Assembly (NCBI GenBank): GCA_028293825.1
Contig: JAQGNY010000019.1
Coordinates: 62,001 to 126,000 of the forward strand
Direction: 5' to 3'
Source of the DNA: Verrucomicrobiaceae bacterium
GTDB lineage: Bacteria > Pseudomonadota > Gammaproteobacteria > Pseudomonadales > CAMLJR01
DNA: 64,000 bases
In this document: positions 20,308 through 28,763 of the stretch, one piece after another
Layout of the letters: each line of letters begins with the position of its first letter
How positions within the stretch are numbered: the stretch's first letter is position 1
Translations under genes and position numbers: made by a program
Notes under the pieces: model-generated
The model's input: only the letters and a program-made list of their open reading frames with translations
Told to the model about the DNA's origin: nothing
Database searches by the model: none

Positions 20308-21606
20308 ATGTTTGGATTTGGCAAGCGCAAACAACTCGAAAGCGAGTTGGCAGAGTTGCGCACGCAAATTGCCGATATCAACAATAAATCGATTGAGTTT
20401 GGTGGTCTAGATTGGTCAGAGTTTTACGGTGCAGTTGCGTCGTCGTCGGGTATCGCGGTCACAGCAGAAACGGCGAAGCGCTCAACGGCTGTTTACGCAT
20501 GTACTTCGTTAATCGCTGGTGCTGTCGCGCTGCTACCATTTCCGGTCTATCAGCGCATAGCGGATGCTCGCGAAGTAGTCGACAATCACCCTGTCTATTG
20601 GCTACTCAATGAACAGCCATTTGCGACGCTGACTAGCGCTGCATTTTGGGAATGGATGGTGGCGTCGATGCTGCTACGCGGTGATGGAATCGCTCGCATC
20701 GTTCGTAACGCACAATTTCAGCCTATTGGTTTCGAGCCTCTGCAGCGCAATTGGGTCGCGATTACTCGCGTGGGCGCGCAATTGCAGTATTACGTTAGCG
20801 ATGGCATTAACCCATCATATGGCCTCGATCAGTCTGACGTGCTGCATTTTCCCGGCTTTGGTTTTAATGGATGGCACGGCGAAAGCGTTATTCAGCATGC
20901 TGCAAAGCAGGCGATTGGTACTGCGCTGGCAGCAGACGAATACAGTGGTGAGTTTTTCGCAAACGGATCAAACCCTTCGTCAGTGATTGAATACCCTGCT
21001 GGTGTTGCACCAACGACGGAGCAGCAGGACCGATTGCGCGACAGTTACACCGAAAAATATACCGGCTCTGGCAATCGCCATAAACCATTGTTGCTCTTGA
21101 ATGGCGGGCAATTAAAAGCAGTCACAATGACTGCTGCCGATTCACAACTGCTTGAAACAAGAAAATTTCAAATCGTCGATATCGCGCGTGCATTCAAAGT
21201 GCCGCCGCACATGATTGGCGAAACCTCCGCGAGTACGTCATGGGGATCGGGCATCGAGCAAATGTCGCTCGGCTTTGTGCGCTACACGTTGGGTCCGCAT
21301 CTGCGCCGGATCGAGCAGGAATTAAATCGCAAGCTGTGGCCGCGTTCGACAAAATATTTCGTCGAATTTAATCGTGATGGATTGCTTGCCGGTGATTCGA
21401 AAGCCGAAGCCGAATATTTCGGTAAAGCGCTCGGTGGTCCCGGCTCGCAAGGTTGGATGACGATTAACGAAGCTCGCAAAATTAAAAATCTGCCGCCGGT
21501 TCTTGGTGGCGACAAACTCCGATTTGCTGCACAGCAACCTACTAAGCCGGGATCGCCAAATGAACCTGATTCAACTGTATCTGAACAATCAGAAAACGCC
21601 GCGTAA
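20308..21606 (+). CDS. Portal protein, HK97 family
   Basis: A 432-residue portal of the expected length. N-terminal coiled-coil start 'RKQLESELAELRTQIADI', then 'STAVYACTSLIAGAVALLPFPVY', 'NEQPFATLTSAAFWEWMVASML' and 'LDQSDVLHFPGFGFNGWHGES', the classic HK97 portal blocks. 'RAFKVPPHMIGE' is also family-typical. It forms the dodecameric DNA-entry ring at one capsid vertex. Its 3' end overlaps the protease start by 47 bp. Confidence 0.93.
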   Translation: MFGFGKRKQLESELAELRTQIADINNKSIEFGGLDWSEFYGAVASSSGIAVTAETAKRSTAVYACTSLIAGAVALLPFPVYQRIADAREVVDNHPVYWLLNEQPFATLTSAAFWEWMVASMLLRGDGIARIVRNAQFQPIGFEPLQRNWVAITRVGAQLQYYVSDGINPSYGLDQSDVLHFPGFGFNGWHGESVIQHAAKQAIGTALAADEYSGEFFANGSNPSSVIEYPAGVAPTTEQQDRLRDSYTEKYTGSGNRHKPLLLLNGGQLKAVTMTAADSQLLETRKFQIVDIARAFKVPPHMIGETSASTSWGSGIEQMSLGFVRYTLGPHLRRIEQELNRKLWPRSTKYFVEFNRDGLLAGDSKAEAEYFGKALGGPGSQGWMTINEARKIKNLPPVLGGDKLRFAAQQPTKPGSPNEPDSTVSEQSENAA

Positions 21607-22261
21607 TTTCCGCGTCGAAAACGCTGGCGATGAAGCGACGATTTATCTTTACGACGTAATCGGCGGCGATTGGTTTGGTGGTATTAGCGCGAAAGACTTT
21701 GCAGCCGAATTAACTGGCATCACAGCCAACACCATTCACCTGCGCATCAATTCACCCGGTGGCGATGTATTCGAAGGTCGCGCAATGGCGACAGCGCTGC
21801 AACAGCATCCGGCAAAAATAATCGCGCACGTCGACGCGCTTGCCGCGTCGTCAGCCAGTTGGATCGCGCTTGCGGCGGATGAAGTGGAAATTGCAGACGG
21901 TGCATTTTTCATGATCCACAACAGCTGGACGCTGGCGATGGGCGATAAAAAATCAATGTCCGATACGGCGGCGCTGCTTGAGCGCCTCGACGAAACTTTC
22001 GTTGCGGATTACGCCAAACGCACCGGCAAAACAGAAAACGAAATTCGCGCATGGATGGATGCGGAGACGTGGTTCGGAGCGCAGGAGTCTATTGAAAACG
22101 GCTTTGCTGATCGCATTGCGGAGTCGCCGAAGAAAACTAAAAATCATTGGAATTTAGCGGCGTATAAAAATGCGCCAAAGATTCAGCAATCCGAAGAATT
22201 ACAAGTCGATCGCGCCGGGCTCGAACGCCGGCTGTCGTTCTTGGAAAAAATCGCTGCGTAG
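21560..22261 (+). CDS. ClpP-like head maturation protease
   Basis: A 233-residue serine protease from the ATG at 21560 inside the portal gene end. 'LRINSPGGDVFEGRAMATAL' is the ClpP oxyanion region, the nucleophile Ser lies in 'ALAASSASWIALAADEV', and the His in 'FFMIHNSWTLAMG', followed by 'AQESIENGFADRI'. It would process the capsid N-terminal delta region and itself during head maturation. Portal-protease-capsid order is the standard HK97 arrangement. The C-terminal extension after residue 205 is variable. Confidence 0.9.
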   Translation: MNLIQLYLNNQKTPRNFRVENAGDEATIYLYDVIGGDWFGGISAKDFAAELTGITANTIHLRINSPGGDVFEGRAMATALQQHPAKIIAHVDALAASSASWIALAADEVEIADGAFFMIHNSWTLAMGDKKSMSDTAALLERLDETFVADYAKRTGKTENEIRAWMDAETWFGAQESIENGFADRIAESPKKTKNHWNLAAYKNAPKIQQSEELQVDRAGLERRLSFLEKIAA

Positions 22262-22280
22262 GCGCTCGCCTTCACACGAT

Positions 22281-22307
22281 AAAGGCTCGCATAAGCGGGC
22301 CTTTTTT
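22281..22307 (+). terminator. Intrinsic terminator between protease and capsid genes
   Basis: AAAGGCTCGC and GCGGGCCTTT form a 10-bp stem with one G-U pair and an ATAA loop, ending in a T run. It lies in a 68-bp gap in the middle of an operon that must be read through. Confidence 0.7.
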
Positions 22308-22329
22308 ATTTCTATCATGAGGAAATGTA

Positions 22330-23541
22330 ATGGACATTCAAGAAATGCGCGGGCGCCGCAATCATTTGATGGCGCAAACCAAAGAGCTATTGGACAAAAG
22401 CAAAGGCAATCAATGGACCGCCGAAAACCAAACGCAGTATGACGGCGCCGTAAATGAAATCAGCGATATCGATAGCCGGCTTGCTCGCCATCAACAAATG
22501 CTCGATCTCGCGGCAGAGAAAAATTTCGGCGATGCCGCGAAAAAGAATTTCGACGACAAAGACCCGAAAAATACGGTGAAGGTTCTACACAACAAATGGC
22601 TGCGCGGTGGCGATAACGCAATCACGGCTGAAGAGTGGCAAGTCATTCGCAACACGATGAGCACCACGACCACGACCGAAGGCGGCTACACAGTGCCGGT
22701 GGAATTATCTTCACTGTTAATCGAGAAGTTGAAAGGCTATGTCGGCGTGCGCCAAGTAGCGCAGTCATTGGTAACAGCCACGGGCGCACAATTGTCATAT
22801 CCCACCAGCGACGGCACTTCGGAAATCGGCGAAATCATCGCGGAAAATACTACCGCAACGGCTCAGGACCCTGTATTCGGTACTGTCGCGCTGAACGTTT
22901 GGAAATACAGTTCAAAAATTATCGCGGTGCCTTTCGAGTTGTTACAAGACACGACCATCGACATGGAAGCATTTATTAATAATCGCATCCGGGATCGTCT
23001 TGGCCGCATTCAAAATACGCATTTCACCGTTGGTGCTGGATCTGGCTCCAGCCAACCGAACGGCCTTATTACCGCTTCTTCGGTCGGCAAAGTCGGCGCT
23101 ACCACACAAACCACCACTATCACGTATGACGATTTGATCGATCTAATCGATTCGCTTGATTACATTTATCAAACCACTTCGTGCAAATGGATGTTTGCGC
23201 AGTCGAGTCGCAAAGTTCTTCGTAAGATTAAAGATACAACCGGCCGTCCAATTTGGGCGCCCGGCGAAGGCAATCTGATCGATGGCTTTTCGGAATCGCT
23301 GCTCGGCTTCGGTATTCAATTAAATAACGATGTTCCTGCGATGGCTGCAAATGCCAAGTCGGTTGCGTTCGGCGACTTCTCGAAATACATCGTGCGTGAC
23401 GCCGCGCCTGTCAGCCTGTTCCGCTTCACCGATTCTGCATACACAAAGCTCGGTCAAGTTGGTTTCTTAGCGTGGCAGCGTTCTGGCGGTAATTTGATTG
23501 ATGTCAACGCAGTGAAGCTCTACCAAAACGCCGCCTCTTAA
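22330..23541 (+). CDS. Major capsid protein, HK97 fold
   Basis: A 403-residue protein. The N-terminal about 90 residues are a charged coiled-coil delta (scaffold) domain ('IQEMRGRRNHLMAQTKELLDK', 'NEISDIDSRLARHQQML') expected to be cut off by the protease. Then 'TEGGYTVPVELSSLLIEKLKGY', 'VRQVAQSLVTATGAQLSYPT' and the E-loop/A-domain blocks, with 'DVNAVKLYQN' near the C-terminus. It assembles the icosahedral shell; no separate scaffold gene is seen. GAGG lies 7 nt before the ATG. Confidence 0.93.
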   Translation: MDIQEMRGRRNHLMAQTKELLDKSKGNQWTAENQTQYDGAVNEISDIDSRLARHQQMLDLAAEKNFGDAAKKNFDDKDPKNTVKVLHNKWLRGGDNAITAEEWQVIRNTMSTTTTTEGGYTVPVELSSLLIEKLKGYVGVRQVAQSLVTATGAQLSYPTSDGTSEIGEIIAENTTATAQDPVFGTVALNVWKYSSKIIAVPFELLQDTTIDMEAFINNRIRDRLGRIQNTHFTVGAGSGSSQPNGLITASSVGKVGATTQTTTITYDDLIDLIDSLDYIYQTTSCKWMFAQSSRKVLRKIKDTTGRPIWAPGEGNLIDGFSESLLGFGIQLNNDVPAMAANAKSVAFGDFSKYIVRDAAPVSLFRFTDSAYTKLGQVGFLAWQRSGGNLIDVNAVKLYQNAAS

Positions 23542-23561
23542 TTTCTCGTAATTGAAGCGTT

Positions 23562-23585
23562 AACCGGGTTCGCCCGGTTTTTTTA
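23562..23585 (+). terminator. Intrinsic terminator after the capsid gene
   Basis: AACCGGG/CCCGGTT stem with loop TTCG and a T run. It lies 20 bp after the capsid stop. Confidence 0.8.
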
Positions 23586-23614
23586 TTTAATCGCAAAAAC
23601 GATTGGAGACAATC

Positions 23615-23842
23615 ATGGCGAAGAAACAAGCACGCGTGCTGCGCGACGATGTCGGCAATGGTGTCGCTTTCGCAGTGGGTCAAGTGGTGGAAGGTTCGGC
23701 GAAATTAATTAAAGAGTTGGAAGCGAGCGGGGCGGTCGATAGCGCGGACGATGCTGTTGCCTATGCGCTTGAACAGGGTGGCAAGGTAATCACGCTCGAT
23801 ACGGTGGTTGAAGAGCCTCCGAAAGATCCGCCCGTAACGTAA
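23615..23842 (+). CDS. Small head-associated hypothetical protein
   Basis: A 75-residue acidic protein from the ATG at 23615 (GGAG upstream). 'MAKKQARVLRDDVGNGVAFAVGQVVEGSAKLIKELEASGAVDSADDA' reads as a small beta-rich unit followed by a Pro/Glu tail. The pattern of a short KOW-like strand followed by 'LIKELEASGAVD' recurs in small proteins next to phage capsid genes. It may decorate the head or join it to the tail. It stands between two terminators, so its expression could be tuned separately. Confidence 0.6.
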   Translation: MAKKQARVLRDDVGNGVAFAVGQVVEGSAKLIKELEASGAVDSADDAVAYALEQGGKVITLDTVVEEPPKDPPVT

Positions 23843-23860
23843 TTTAATTTAAATCTCTAA

Positions 23861-23884
23861 GCCCGCCGCGTGCGGGCTTTTTTA
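23861..23884 (+). terminator. Intrinsic terminator after the small head gene
   Basis: GCCCGC/GCGGGC stem and T run, identical over 24 bp to the terminator at 17463-17486. Confidence 0.8.
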
Positions 23885-23915
23885 TTTCTCAAATTTATTG
23901 CAGAGGAAATTAATC

Positions 23916-24440
23916 ATGAAAAAGTTTTTTAATTTTATGTCCGGCGCATTGCTCGCGCTGGTGGTCGCACTACCGGCAATCGTGCCATCGCAGGCGCAAG
24001 CCGGCGCTATGTCCGATTACCTCGAAAACAAATTGGTCGATGCGTTACTGCGCGCCCAAACTTACACCATGCCGACGACCACCTATGTTGCTCTCGCAAC
24101 GACTACTGGTTCAGACGCAGCGTGCGGCACTGAAGTTACTGGCGGTAGTTACGCGCGCGTCGCAATTACCAGCTCGCTTGCGAATTGGGCTGGCACTCAA
24201 TCGGCCAGTAGCACCGCTGCATCGAGCGGAACCAGCGGCACTACTAGCAATAACGCGGCAGTGACATTCGCAACACCAACGGCTAACTGGGGCACCGTCA
24301 CCGAGTTTTGCGTTTACGACGCGAGCACCAGCGGCAACTTGTTATTTCGCGCGGCGCTGACATCCAGCAAGACCGTTAATAACGGTGACGCTGCACCGTC
24401 CTTTGCCATCAGTGCGCTGACCTTCCAGATCGATAACTAA
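23916..24440 (+). CDS. Phage structural (tail-fibre-like) protein with an N-terminal Sec signal peptide
   Basis: A 174-residue protein from the ATG at 23916 (GAGGA upstream). Residues 1-30 look like a Sec signal peptide: MKKFF, hydrophobic core 'LLALVVALPAIV', cleavage near 'QAQA-GA'. The body 'MSDYLENKLVDALLRAQTY', 'PTTTYVALATTTGSD' and 'VTEFCVYDASTSGNLLFRAAL' matches a common small phage structural family whose members normally begin directly at MS(L/D)xYLENKL without a leader. The leader therefore appears to be an addition. Export to the periplasm or misreading of a hydrophobic virion segment are the two readings. Confidence 0.72.
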   Translation: MKKFFNFMSGALLALVVALPAIVPSQAQAGAMSDYLENKLVDALLRAQTYTMPTTTYVALATTTGSDAACGTEVTGGSYARVAITSSLANWAGTQSASSTAASSGTSGTTSNNAAVTFATPTANWGTVTEFCVYDASTSGNLLFRAALTSSKTVNNGDAAPSFAISALTFQIDN

Positions 24441-24463
24441 CACTCTGACTTAGGCGCGCACTT

Positions 24464-25426
24464 ATGTTTCGCTCACCGCTGGTCATGGGCATTCGCACCA
24501 CATGCTCCGATGGCAAATACCGCACGCGTTATCCCGACGGCATTTGGACGCCGCCGGGTGCGCAGCTGCAAGCGAATGCGGCGGATGTTGCGGCGGCCTC
24601 TGGCGTTTTCGCGACAGGAGGCGGTACGGACCTTTCACAAATACTGCTCCACAAAAGTTTTGAGGGCGGCACACTCGGAGCAAATATCAGCACCGTTGCG
24701 CCCGTTTCTTCAACGGGCGGCATTATAAGTGCGGACCGTGCGATGTTCGGCAGCCGCAGTGCGCGCGATGACATCGCTGCAGGCCAAGCGGGTGGCATGG
24801 GTTGGTATTGGGAGCCCGGGGATGGATTCCCGCGCATTGCGGAAGGTGAAGAGATTTGGATGCGTTTAGCTATCTGGATTCCAGTTGGCGCCAATCTCGC
24901 TGGCAATATCGGCACAGGGCTGAAGTTCTTCCGCTTTCGACAAAAAGACAGCGGAGGCACGATTCAGAATTATCAGGATTTGTACTACGTGTGTGGTGCG
25001 AACGGCGCGTTTGAGCGATGGCGCACAATCAACGAAAACAGCAGTCCGGCGCTTGATGTAACTCTGACCACAGATCCTGCGACCGCCCTTATTGGCGGTC
25101 AGTTTAATTTTGTGGAATTACACCTGAAGGCGCACTCGGTTGCAGCATCGGGGCGCATTCAATTGTGGGTTAACGGCGTATTGGTTGCCGACAATAATTC
25201 AAGGCAAACGCTAGCTGGCGCAGGTTGGTCGTACTTTCAGTTTTTGTTGCTTACCTACTGGAATCAACGGGTAGCTAATCCGCCTTCGGGCGCTGGCCCC
25301 GATGTGCCATACACTTTCTATTACGATCAGTGGTCGTGTGCAGTTAAAACCGCTTCGCGAGACGATACTGGCTCGCTTGCATTAGACCCTGCCGGGAATC
25401 GGTTCATCGGGACGGCAGTGTTATGA
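24464..25426 (+). CDS. Phage protein with a predicted lectin/lyase-like beta-sandwich
   Basis: A 320-residue protein. After a phage-type N-terminal segment (1-60), residues about 65-300 read like a jelly-roll: 'ILLHKSFEGGTLGANISTV', 'MRLAIWIPVGANLAGNIGTGLKFFRF', 'FNFVELHLKAHS', 'GRIQLWVNGVLVADN', 'TFYYDQWSCAVK'. The 'hxLWVNGxLVxD' block is typical of concanavalin-like folds and of some polysaccharide-lyase-like domains. It may bind or cut host surface polysaccharide. It overlaps the next gene by 4 bp. No catalytic residues are assigned. Confidence 0.6.
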   Translation: MFRSPLVMGIRTTCSDGKYRTRYPDGIWTPPGAQLQANAADVAAASGVFATGGGTDLSQILLHKSFEGGTLGANISTVAPVSSTGGIISADRAMFGSRSARDDIAAGQAGGMGWYWEPGDGFPRIAEGEEIWMRLAIWIPVGANLAGNIGTGLKFFRFRQKDSGGTIQNYQDLYYVCGANGAFERWRTINENSSPALDVTLTTDPATALIGGQFNFVELHLKAHSVAASGRIQLWVNGVLVADNNSRQTLAGAGWSYFQFLLLTYWNQRVANPPSGAGPDVPYTFYYDQWSCAVKTASRDDTGSLALDPAGNRFIGTAVL

Positions 25427-25899
25427 GTGTGTCCATTCTTTCCATTCCGCACACAGCATCCACGTTCGTGGCCGACCAGATATTCAAAACATTTCGGCGT
25501 GCTTGGAATGCGCATGAGTTTGGCGCGAACACCGTATTCGCTGAGCACATTGATTCGCCGCATTTGGAAAAGATCGCAGGAGCGATCGGCGATAGCGTGA
25601 TTGTGATCCCGATGCGCCACCCATCAGCGGTAACGACAAGCTGGCAGCGGCGCGGGTATGACCTGGCCGCGCTAGACAAATTATGGGGCCGGCTGCGCAA
25701 GTACGAATCAGCCTTATTTTTACCGGTCGATGCGATAGATCGCGACCAGCGATTAAACACGATTTCAAACGTTGTCGGGCAGCCATTGAGTACCGATTGG
25801 AAACCCTACAACGTGAATTTCGGTGGCGGGATTGAAATTGCGCACAGCGTGTACGCGCGGTGGATTGTTGAACGATTTTACGGAGCCGGCACGTTATGA
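25423..25899 (+). CDS. Sulfotransferase-like P-loop protein
   Basis: A 158-residue protein, short for the family. 'SIPHTASTFVADQIFKTF' at residues 7-24 resembles the PAPS-binding phosphate loop of sulfotransferases (PKxGTxW type). 'VIVIPMRHPSAVTTSWQRRG' resembles the 3'-phosphate-binding strand with its R-x-P/S. 'LFLPVDAIDRDQRLNTI' follows. An active sulfotransferase would need PAPS and a hydroxyl acceptor; the usual catalytic His is not evident. Embedded between two fibre/lectin-like genes with 4-bp overlaps on both sides, it may modify virion proteins or host glycans. Confidence 0.5.
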   Translation: MSVSILSIPHTASTFVADQIFKTFRRAWNAHEFGANTVFAEHIDSPHLEKIAGAIGDSVIVIPMRHPSAVTTSWQRRGYDLAALDKLWGRLRKYESALFLPVDAIDRDQRLNTISNVVGQPLSTDWKPYNVNFGGGIEIAHSVYARWIVERFYGAGTL

Positions 25900-26729
25900 C
25901 CGTCACTATTAATTTTACCGCTAGCCAAAACCCGTTTGTCGACGCGCGCATTACGCAGAGCAACCCCGCCAGCTCGCTGGTGGATTCGTCCAGCATCCTT
26001 AATCAGATTGCGGCAAGTACAGAAAACTTCCTTCTGTATAACGGGGCAACTGACAAAAATCAGTCCGTCACCGCAACCGTTAAATTAGCTGTTAACGAGT
26101 CCGATTATTACAATATCGGCGTTGAGGGCGGTCTGGATTTACGCGTGCTATACACGGACGCCAATAACTACTGCCGAACAGAAATAGAAAACAACGGCGC
26201 CGACGCGAAAACGATGTACATTTTGTCGGTCATCGCTGGCGTCGAAGCAGTGATTGCGACTTACAGCGGTTTAGCTGACGCGTTTTTTACCGATAATATT
26301 GCGTGGACTTTGGACGTTGCATGGACTGGCGCCAATGCCTCTTTCTCATTGAAGAAAAACGGCACTAACGTCGGCGCTCCCGTTACAAAAACATCTTTCG
26401 CTCTCACTGCAGGAAAGCCCGGGTACAACATTATTGCGGGCGCTGGCGGCGGTACGCCTCGCAGCGTTCGGGCAAGCCAAATTGTCATTACTGGCGATAG
26501 TGTCAGCGACACCACTGCGCCATCGGCCACCGCCGGACCAACAGTCTCAAATGCAAACGCCAGCGGTTTCGATATCGGCGCCACAGCGGACGAAGCTGGT
26601 ACCGCATTTTTAATTTATCTCTCGGACATTAATGCGGCGCAACCCAGCGACGCGACCTTCGACGCGAGCACTGAAAAAGCAACGATGGTTGCTTCTACTC
26701 CGTTTTCAATTCACCACACCGGCGGCTAA
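25896..26729 (+). CDS. Phage beta-sandwich structural protein
   Basis: A 277-residue protein rich in Thr, Ala, Asn and Asp. Residues 40-205 form a predicted lectin-like sandwich ('LLYNGATDKNQSVTATVKLA', 'LDLRVLYTDANNYCRTEIEN', 'FFTDNIAWTLDVAWTG', 'FSLKKNGTNVG'). Residues 215-277 look like a second small domain, 'SATAGPTVSNANASGFDIGATADEAGTAFLIYL', similar to Ig/FN3-like phage domains. Likely a virion surface component acting with its neighbours. Family not named. Confidence 0.55.
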   Translation: MTVTINFTASQNPFVDARITQSNPASSLVDSSSILNQIAASTENFLLYNGATDKNQSVTATVKLAVNESDYYNIGVEGGLDLRVLYTDANNYCRTEIENNGADAKTMYILSVIAGVEAVIATYSGLADAFFTDNIAWTLDVAWTGANASFSLKKNGTNVGAPVTKTSFALTAGKPGYNIIAGAGGGTPRSVRASQIVITGDSVSDTTAPSATAGPTVSNANASGFDIGATADEAGTAFLIYLSDINAAQPSDATFDASTEKATMVASTPFSIHHTGG

Positions 26730-26735
26730 TTAATT

Positions 26736-28148
26736 ATGGGCAAAGCGTGGCTGCAGCTTAAAGACGCTGCGGGGAACCGCCGCACGTATTCAGTTTTAGT
26801 CGGCGAGCGCTTGTCCGCAAATGCGGCTGCGCTTTCTGCAGCTACAGCGGCGTTAACAACGGTTGCGCGCTGGGCTAGTGATGCGCAGTCGCAAGCAACG
26901 GCTGCAGGCGCATTGGTAACCGCGATTCGATTAGCGGCAGGCCCGCAAGGTCGGGCGTGGTTACAGCTCAAAGACGCTGCAGGAAATCGCCGTACCTATT
27001 CAATGATCGTAACGCGACTCGGCGCGCAATCTGTTTCGACGGCAACTGGTGCGCTGTCCACTAATCCGCGCATGGCGGGTGCTGCCGTCGATGTTGCAGC
27101 CGCGACCGGCGGTCTAATTAATTGGCAAACCGTCACGCTCGCAGCGCCGCTATATACCGGTACCGGCTCAATACTCGATGCGCATTTTTGGCAGGGCTCG
27201 CCACCGGTGGTCGGTAACACGGTTGCATACGATCCGACGTACATGACGGTTTTGCCGAGCGGCGAAATTGAAGCGACCAGCAATAGTTTTACAGCGCTGG
27301 TGCAATTTAATAACGGTGCGGGCTGGCAGCTGGGCAGTGTCACGGTATTGCCGACGGCATTTGTTGGTTTTGCCGGCGATACCGCAACGGCATCGGCCAC
27401 ATTAAGCGGCGGATCGATTGCACTGTCTGCAGCAGCAATAGATGTTGCCAGCGCGGCCGGCGCGTTGATTACAGCAATTCTTTTGCGTGATACCGCCCAA
27501 GCTCAGGCGCAAGCGACCGGCGCGCTCACAGCATTGATTCAACTCGCTGGCGGTGCAACGGTTCAGTCGAGCGCCACAGCGGTTTTCGGCAATTCAATTG
27601 CGCTCTCCGGAAACGCGCAAGATCAAGCGAGCGCAACGGCCAGCATCACTGCACAAATTCAATTAGCCGCTGTAGCGGTCGTTAGCGCTGCTGCCTCTGC
27701 AGGTTTATTAACTGGAACATTGTTGGCCGGCAGTGCCGTTGACCAAGCGCAAGCATCTGCCGGGCTCGATGCATTAATTAAATTCGCGTCCATCGCATAT
27801 GCACAAGCGACTGCATCGGCAAATCTCTCGGTCGGCACCCTGTTCTATGGCGATGCAGTGGATGCAACTACCGCTAGCGCAATGCTCAGCACGTTAATTC
27901 AATTGCGTGCGGAAGCGACATCCGCATCGAGCGCGAGCGGCGCATTGGATGTAGGCGCTGGTTTGAAAGGCGATGCGCTTGCTTCCGCAAAAGCGTATGC
28001 GGATTTAATGGCGCAAATTTTATTAAGCAGCGACGCAACTAGCGAATCGAAATCGGATTCCGGATTGGTCGCACTCGGACCGGTTGTTCAGGCTCCACGT
28101 GGATCTGCAAATATTCATAACTCACGGCGCCCTCGCGTTTTGCACTGA
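26736..28148 (+). CDS. Alanine-rich repetitive phage fibre protein (20-residue repeats)
   Basis: A 470-residue protein with two internal repeat systems. The N-terminus carries a unit, 'WLQLKDAAGNRRTYS', at about residues 4-18 and again at 75-89. From about residue 225 there are roughly a dozen 20-residue repeats of consensus xxAxASAxLxxxIxLxGxAx, for example DQAQASAGLDALIKFASIAY, AQATASANLSVGTLFYGDAV and DATTASAMLSTLIQLRAEAT. The periodicity and small-residue face suggest a fibrous shaft or solenoid. A cysteine-free, Ala/Ser/Thr-rich composition fits a fibre. It ends 'NSRRPRVLH', a short basic tail. Function as a fibre is inferred. Confidence 0.65.
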   Translation: MGKAWLQLKDAAGNRRTYSVLVGERLSANAAALSAATAALTTVARWASDAQSQATAAGALVTAIRLAAGPQGRAWLQLKDAAGNRRTYSMIVTRLGAQSVSTATGALSTNPRMAGAAVDVAAATGGLINWQTVTLAAPLYTGTGSILDAHFWQGSPPVVGNTVAYDPTYMTVLPSGEIEATSNSFTALVQFNNGAGWQLGSVTVLPTAFVGFAGDTATASATLSGGSIALSAAAIDVASAAGALITAILLRDTAQAQAQATGALTALIQLAGGATVQSSATAVFGNSIALSGNAQDQASATASITAQIQLAAVAVVSAAASAGLLTGTLLAGSAVDQAQASAGLDALIKFASIAYAQATASANLSVGTLFYGDAVDATTASAMLSTLIQLRAEATSASSASGALDVGAGLKGDALASAKAYADLMAQILLSSDATSESKSDSGLVALGPVVQAPRGSANIHNSRRPRVLH

Positions 28149-28175
28149 GTCCGTTCTACTCATAGAGATTTAACG

Positions 28176-28763
28176 ATGACATTGCGCCGCTACATTGAGC
28201 CTGCGGAGCAACCGCTCTCGCTCGCCGAAATGAAAGTGCATTTAAAGGTCGACGACGACATCACCGAAGACGACGGATTAATTAATAGTTTGATCGTTGC
28301 CGCAACGCGGCACGTGGAACAAATTACCGGGCGCGTTTTAGTTAAACAGCAATGGCAAAAAAAGCTCGATGCTTTTCCGTGCAATGGCGGCGCGATTGAA
28401 ATTCGAAAGCCGCCCGTTATCGCTATCGATCAAATTGAGTTCACGGATCTCGACGGTGTAAGGCGCACGCTCGATCCGCAATGCTTCGAACTCGATGCGC
28501 AATCGGAAACGGCGTGGATTGTTCCTGCCTATGGCTTCATATGGCCAACCGCACGCGATCAAATCAACGCAATTACGATTACGTTCACCGCCGGTTACGG
28601 TGTCGCGGCGGTGGTGCCGGAAGATTTGAAAGCCGTAATTAAATTGCTTGTCGGCAATTGGTACGAAAACCGCGAAGCCACCACCGACAAATTGCATATC
28701 TACGTGGTGCCCTTCGCCGTTGAAGCGTTGTTGTCGACGTATATCGTGATGTCTTTCGTATGA
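28176..28763 (+). CDS. Head-tail connector protein, gp6-like
   Basis: A 195-residue protein. 'PLSLAEMKVHLKVDDDITEDDGLINSLIVAATRHVEQITGR' is the signature of HK97 gp6-like head-tail connectors (a helical ring under the portal). 'ITITFTAGYG' and 'PEDLKAVIKLLVGNWYENRE' complete the family pattern. It overlaps the closure gene by 4 bp. Confidence 0.9.
   Translation: MTLRRYIEPAEQPLSLAEMKVHLKVDDDITEDDGLINSLIVAATRHVEQITGRVLVKQQWQKKLDAFPCNGGAIEIRKPPVIAIDQIEFTDLDGVRRTLDPQCFELDAQSETAWIVPAYGFIWPTARDQINAITITFTAGYGVAAVVPEDLKAVIKLLVGNWYENREATTDKLHIYVVPFAVEALLSTYIVMSFV

Noticed and set aside
26736-28148. Repeats considered as a CRISPR-like or minisatellite array
   Set aside because: The repeats are protein-level 20-residue units with divergent DNA in one long reading frame. 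No CRISPR array of identical repeats and unique spacers was seen anywhere in the window.
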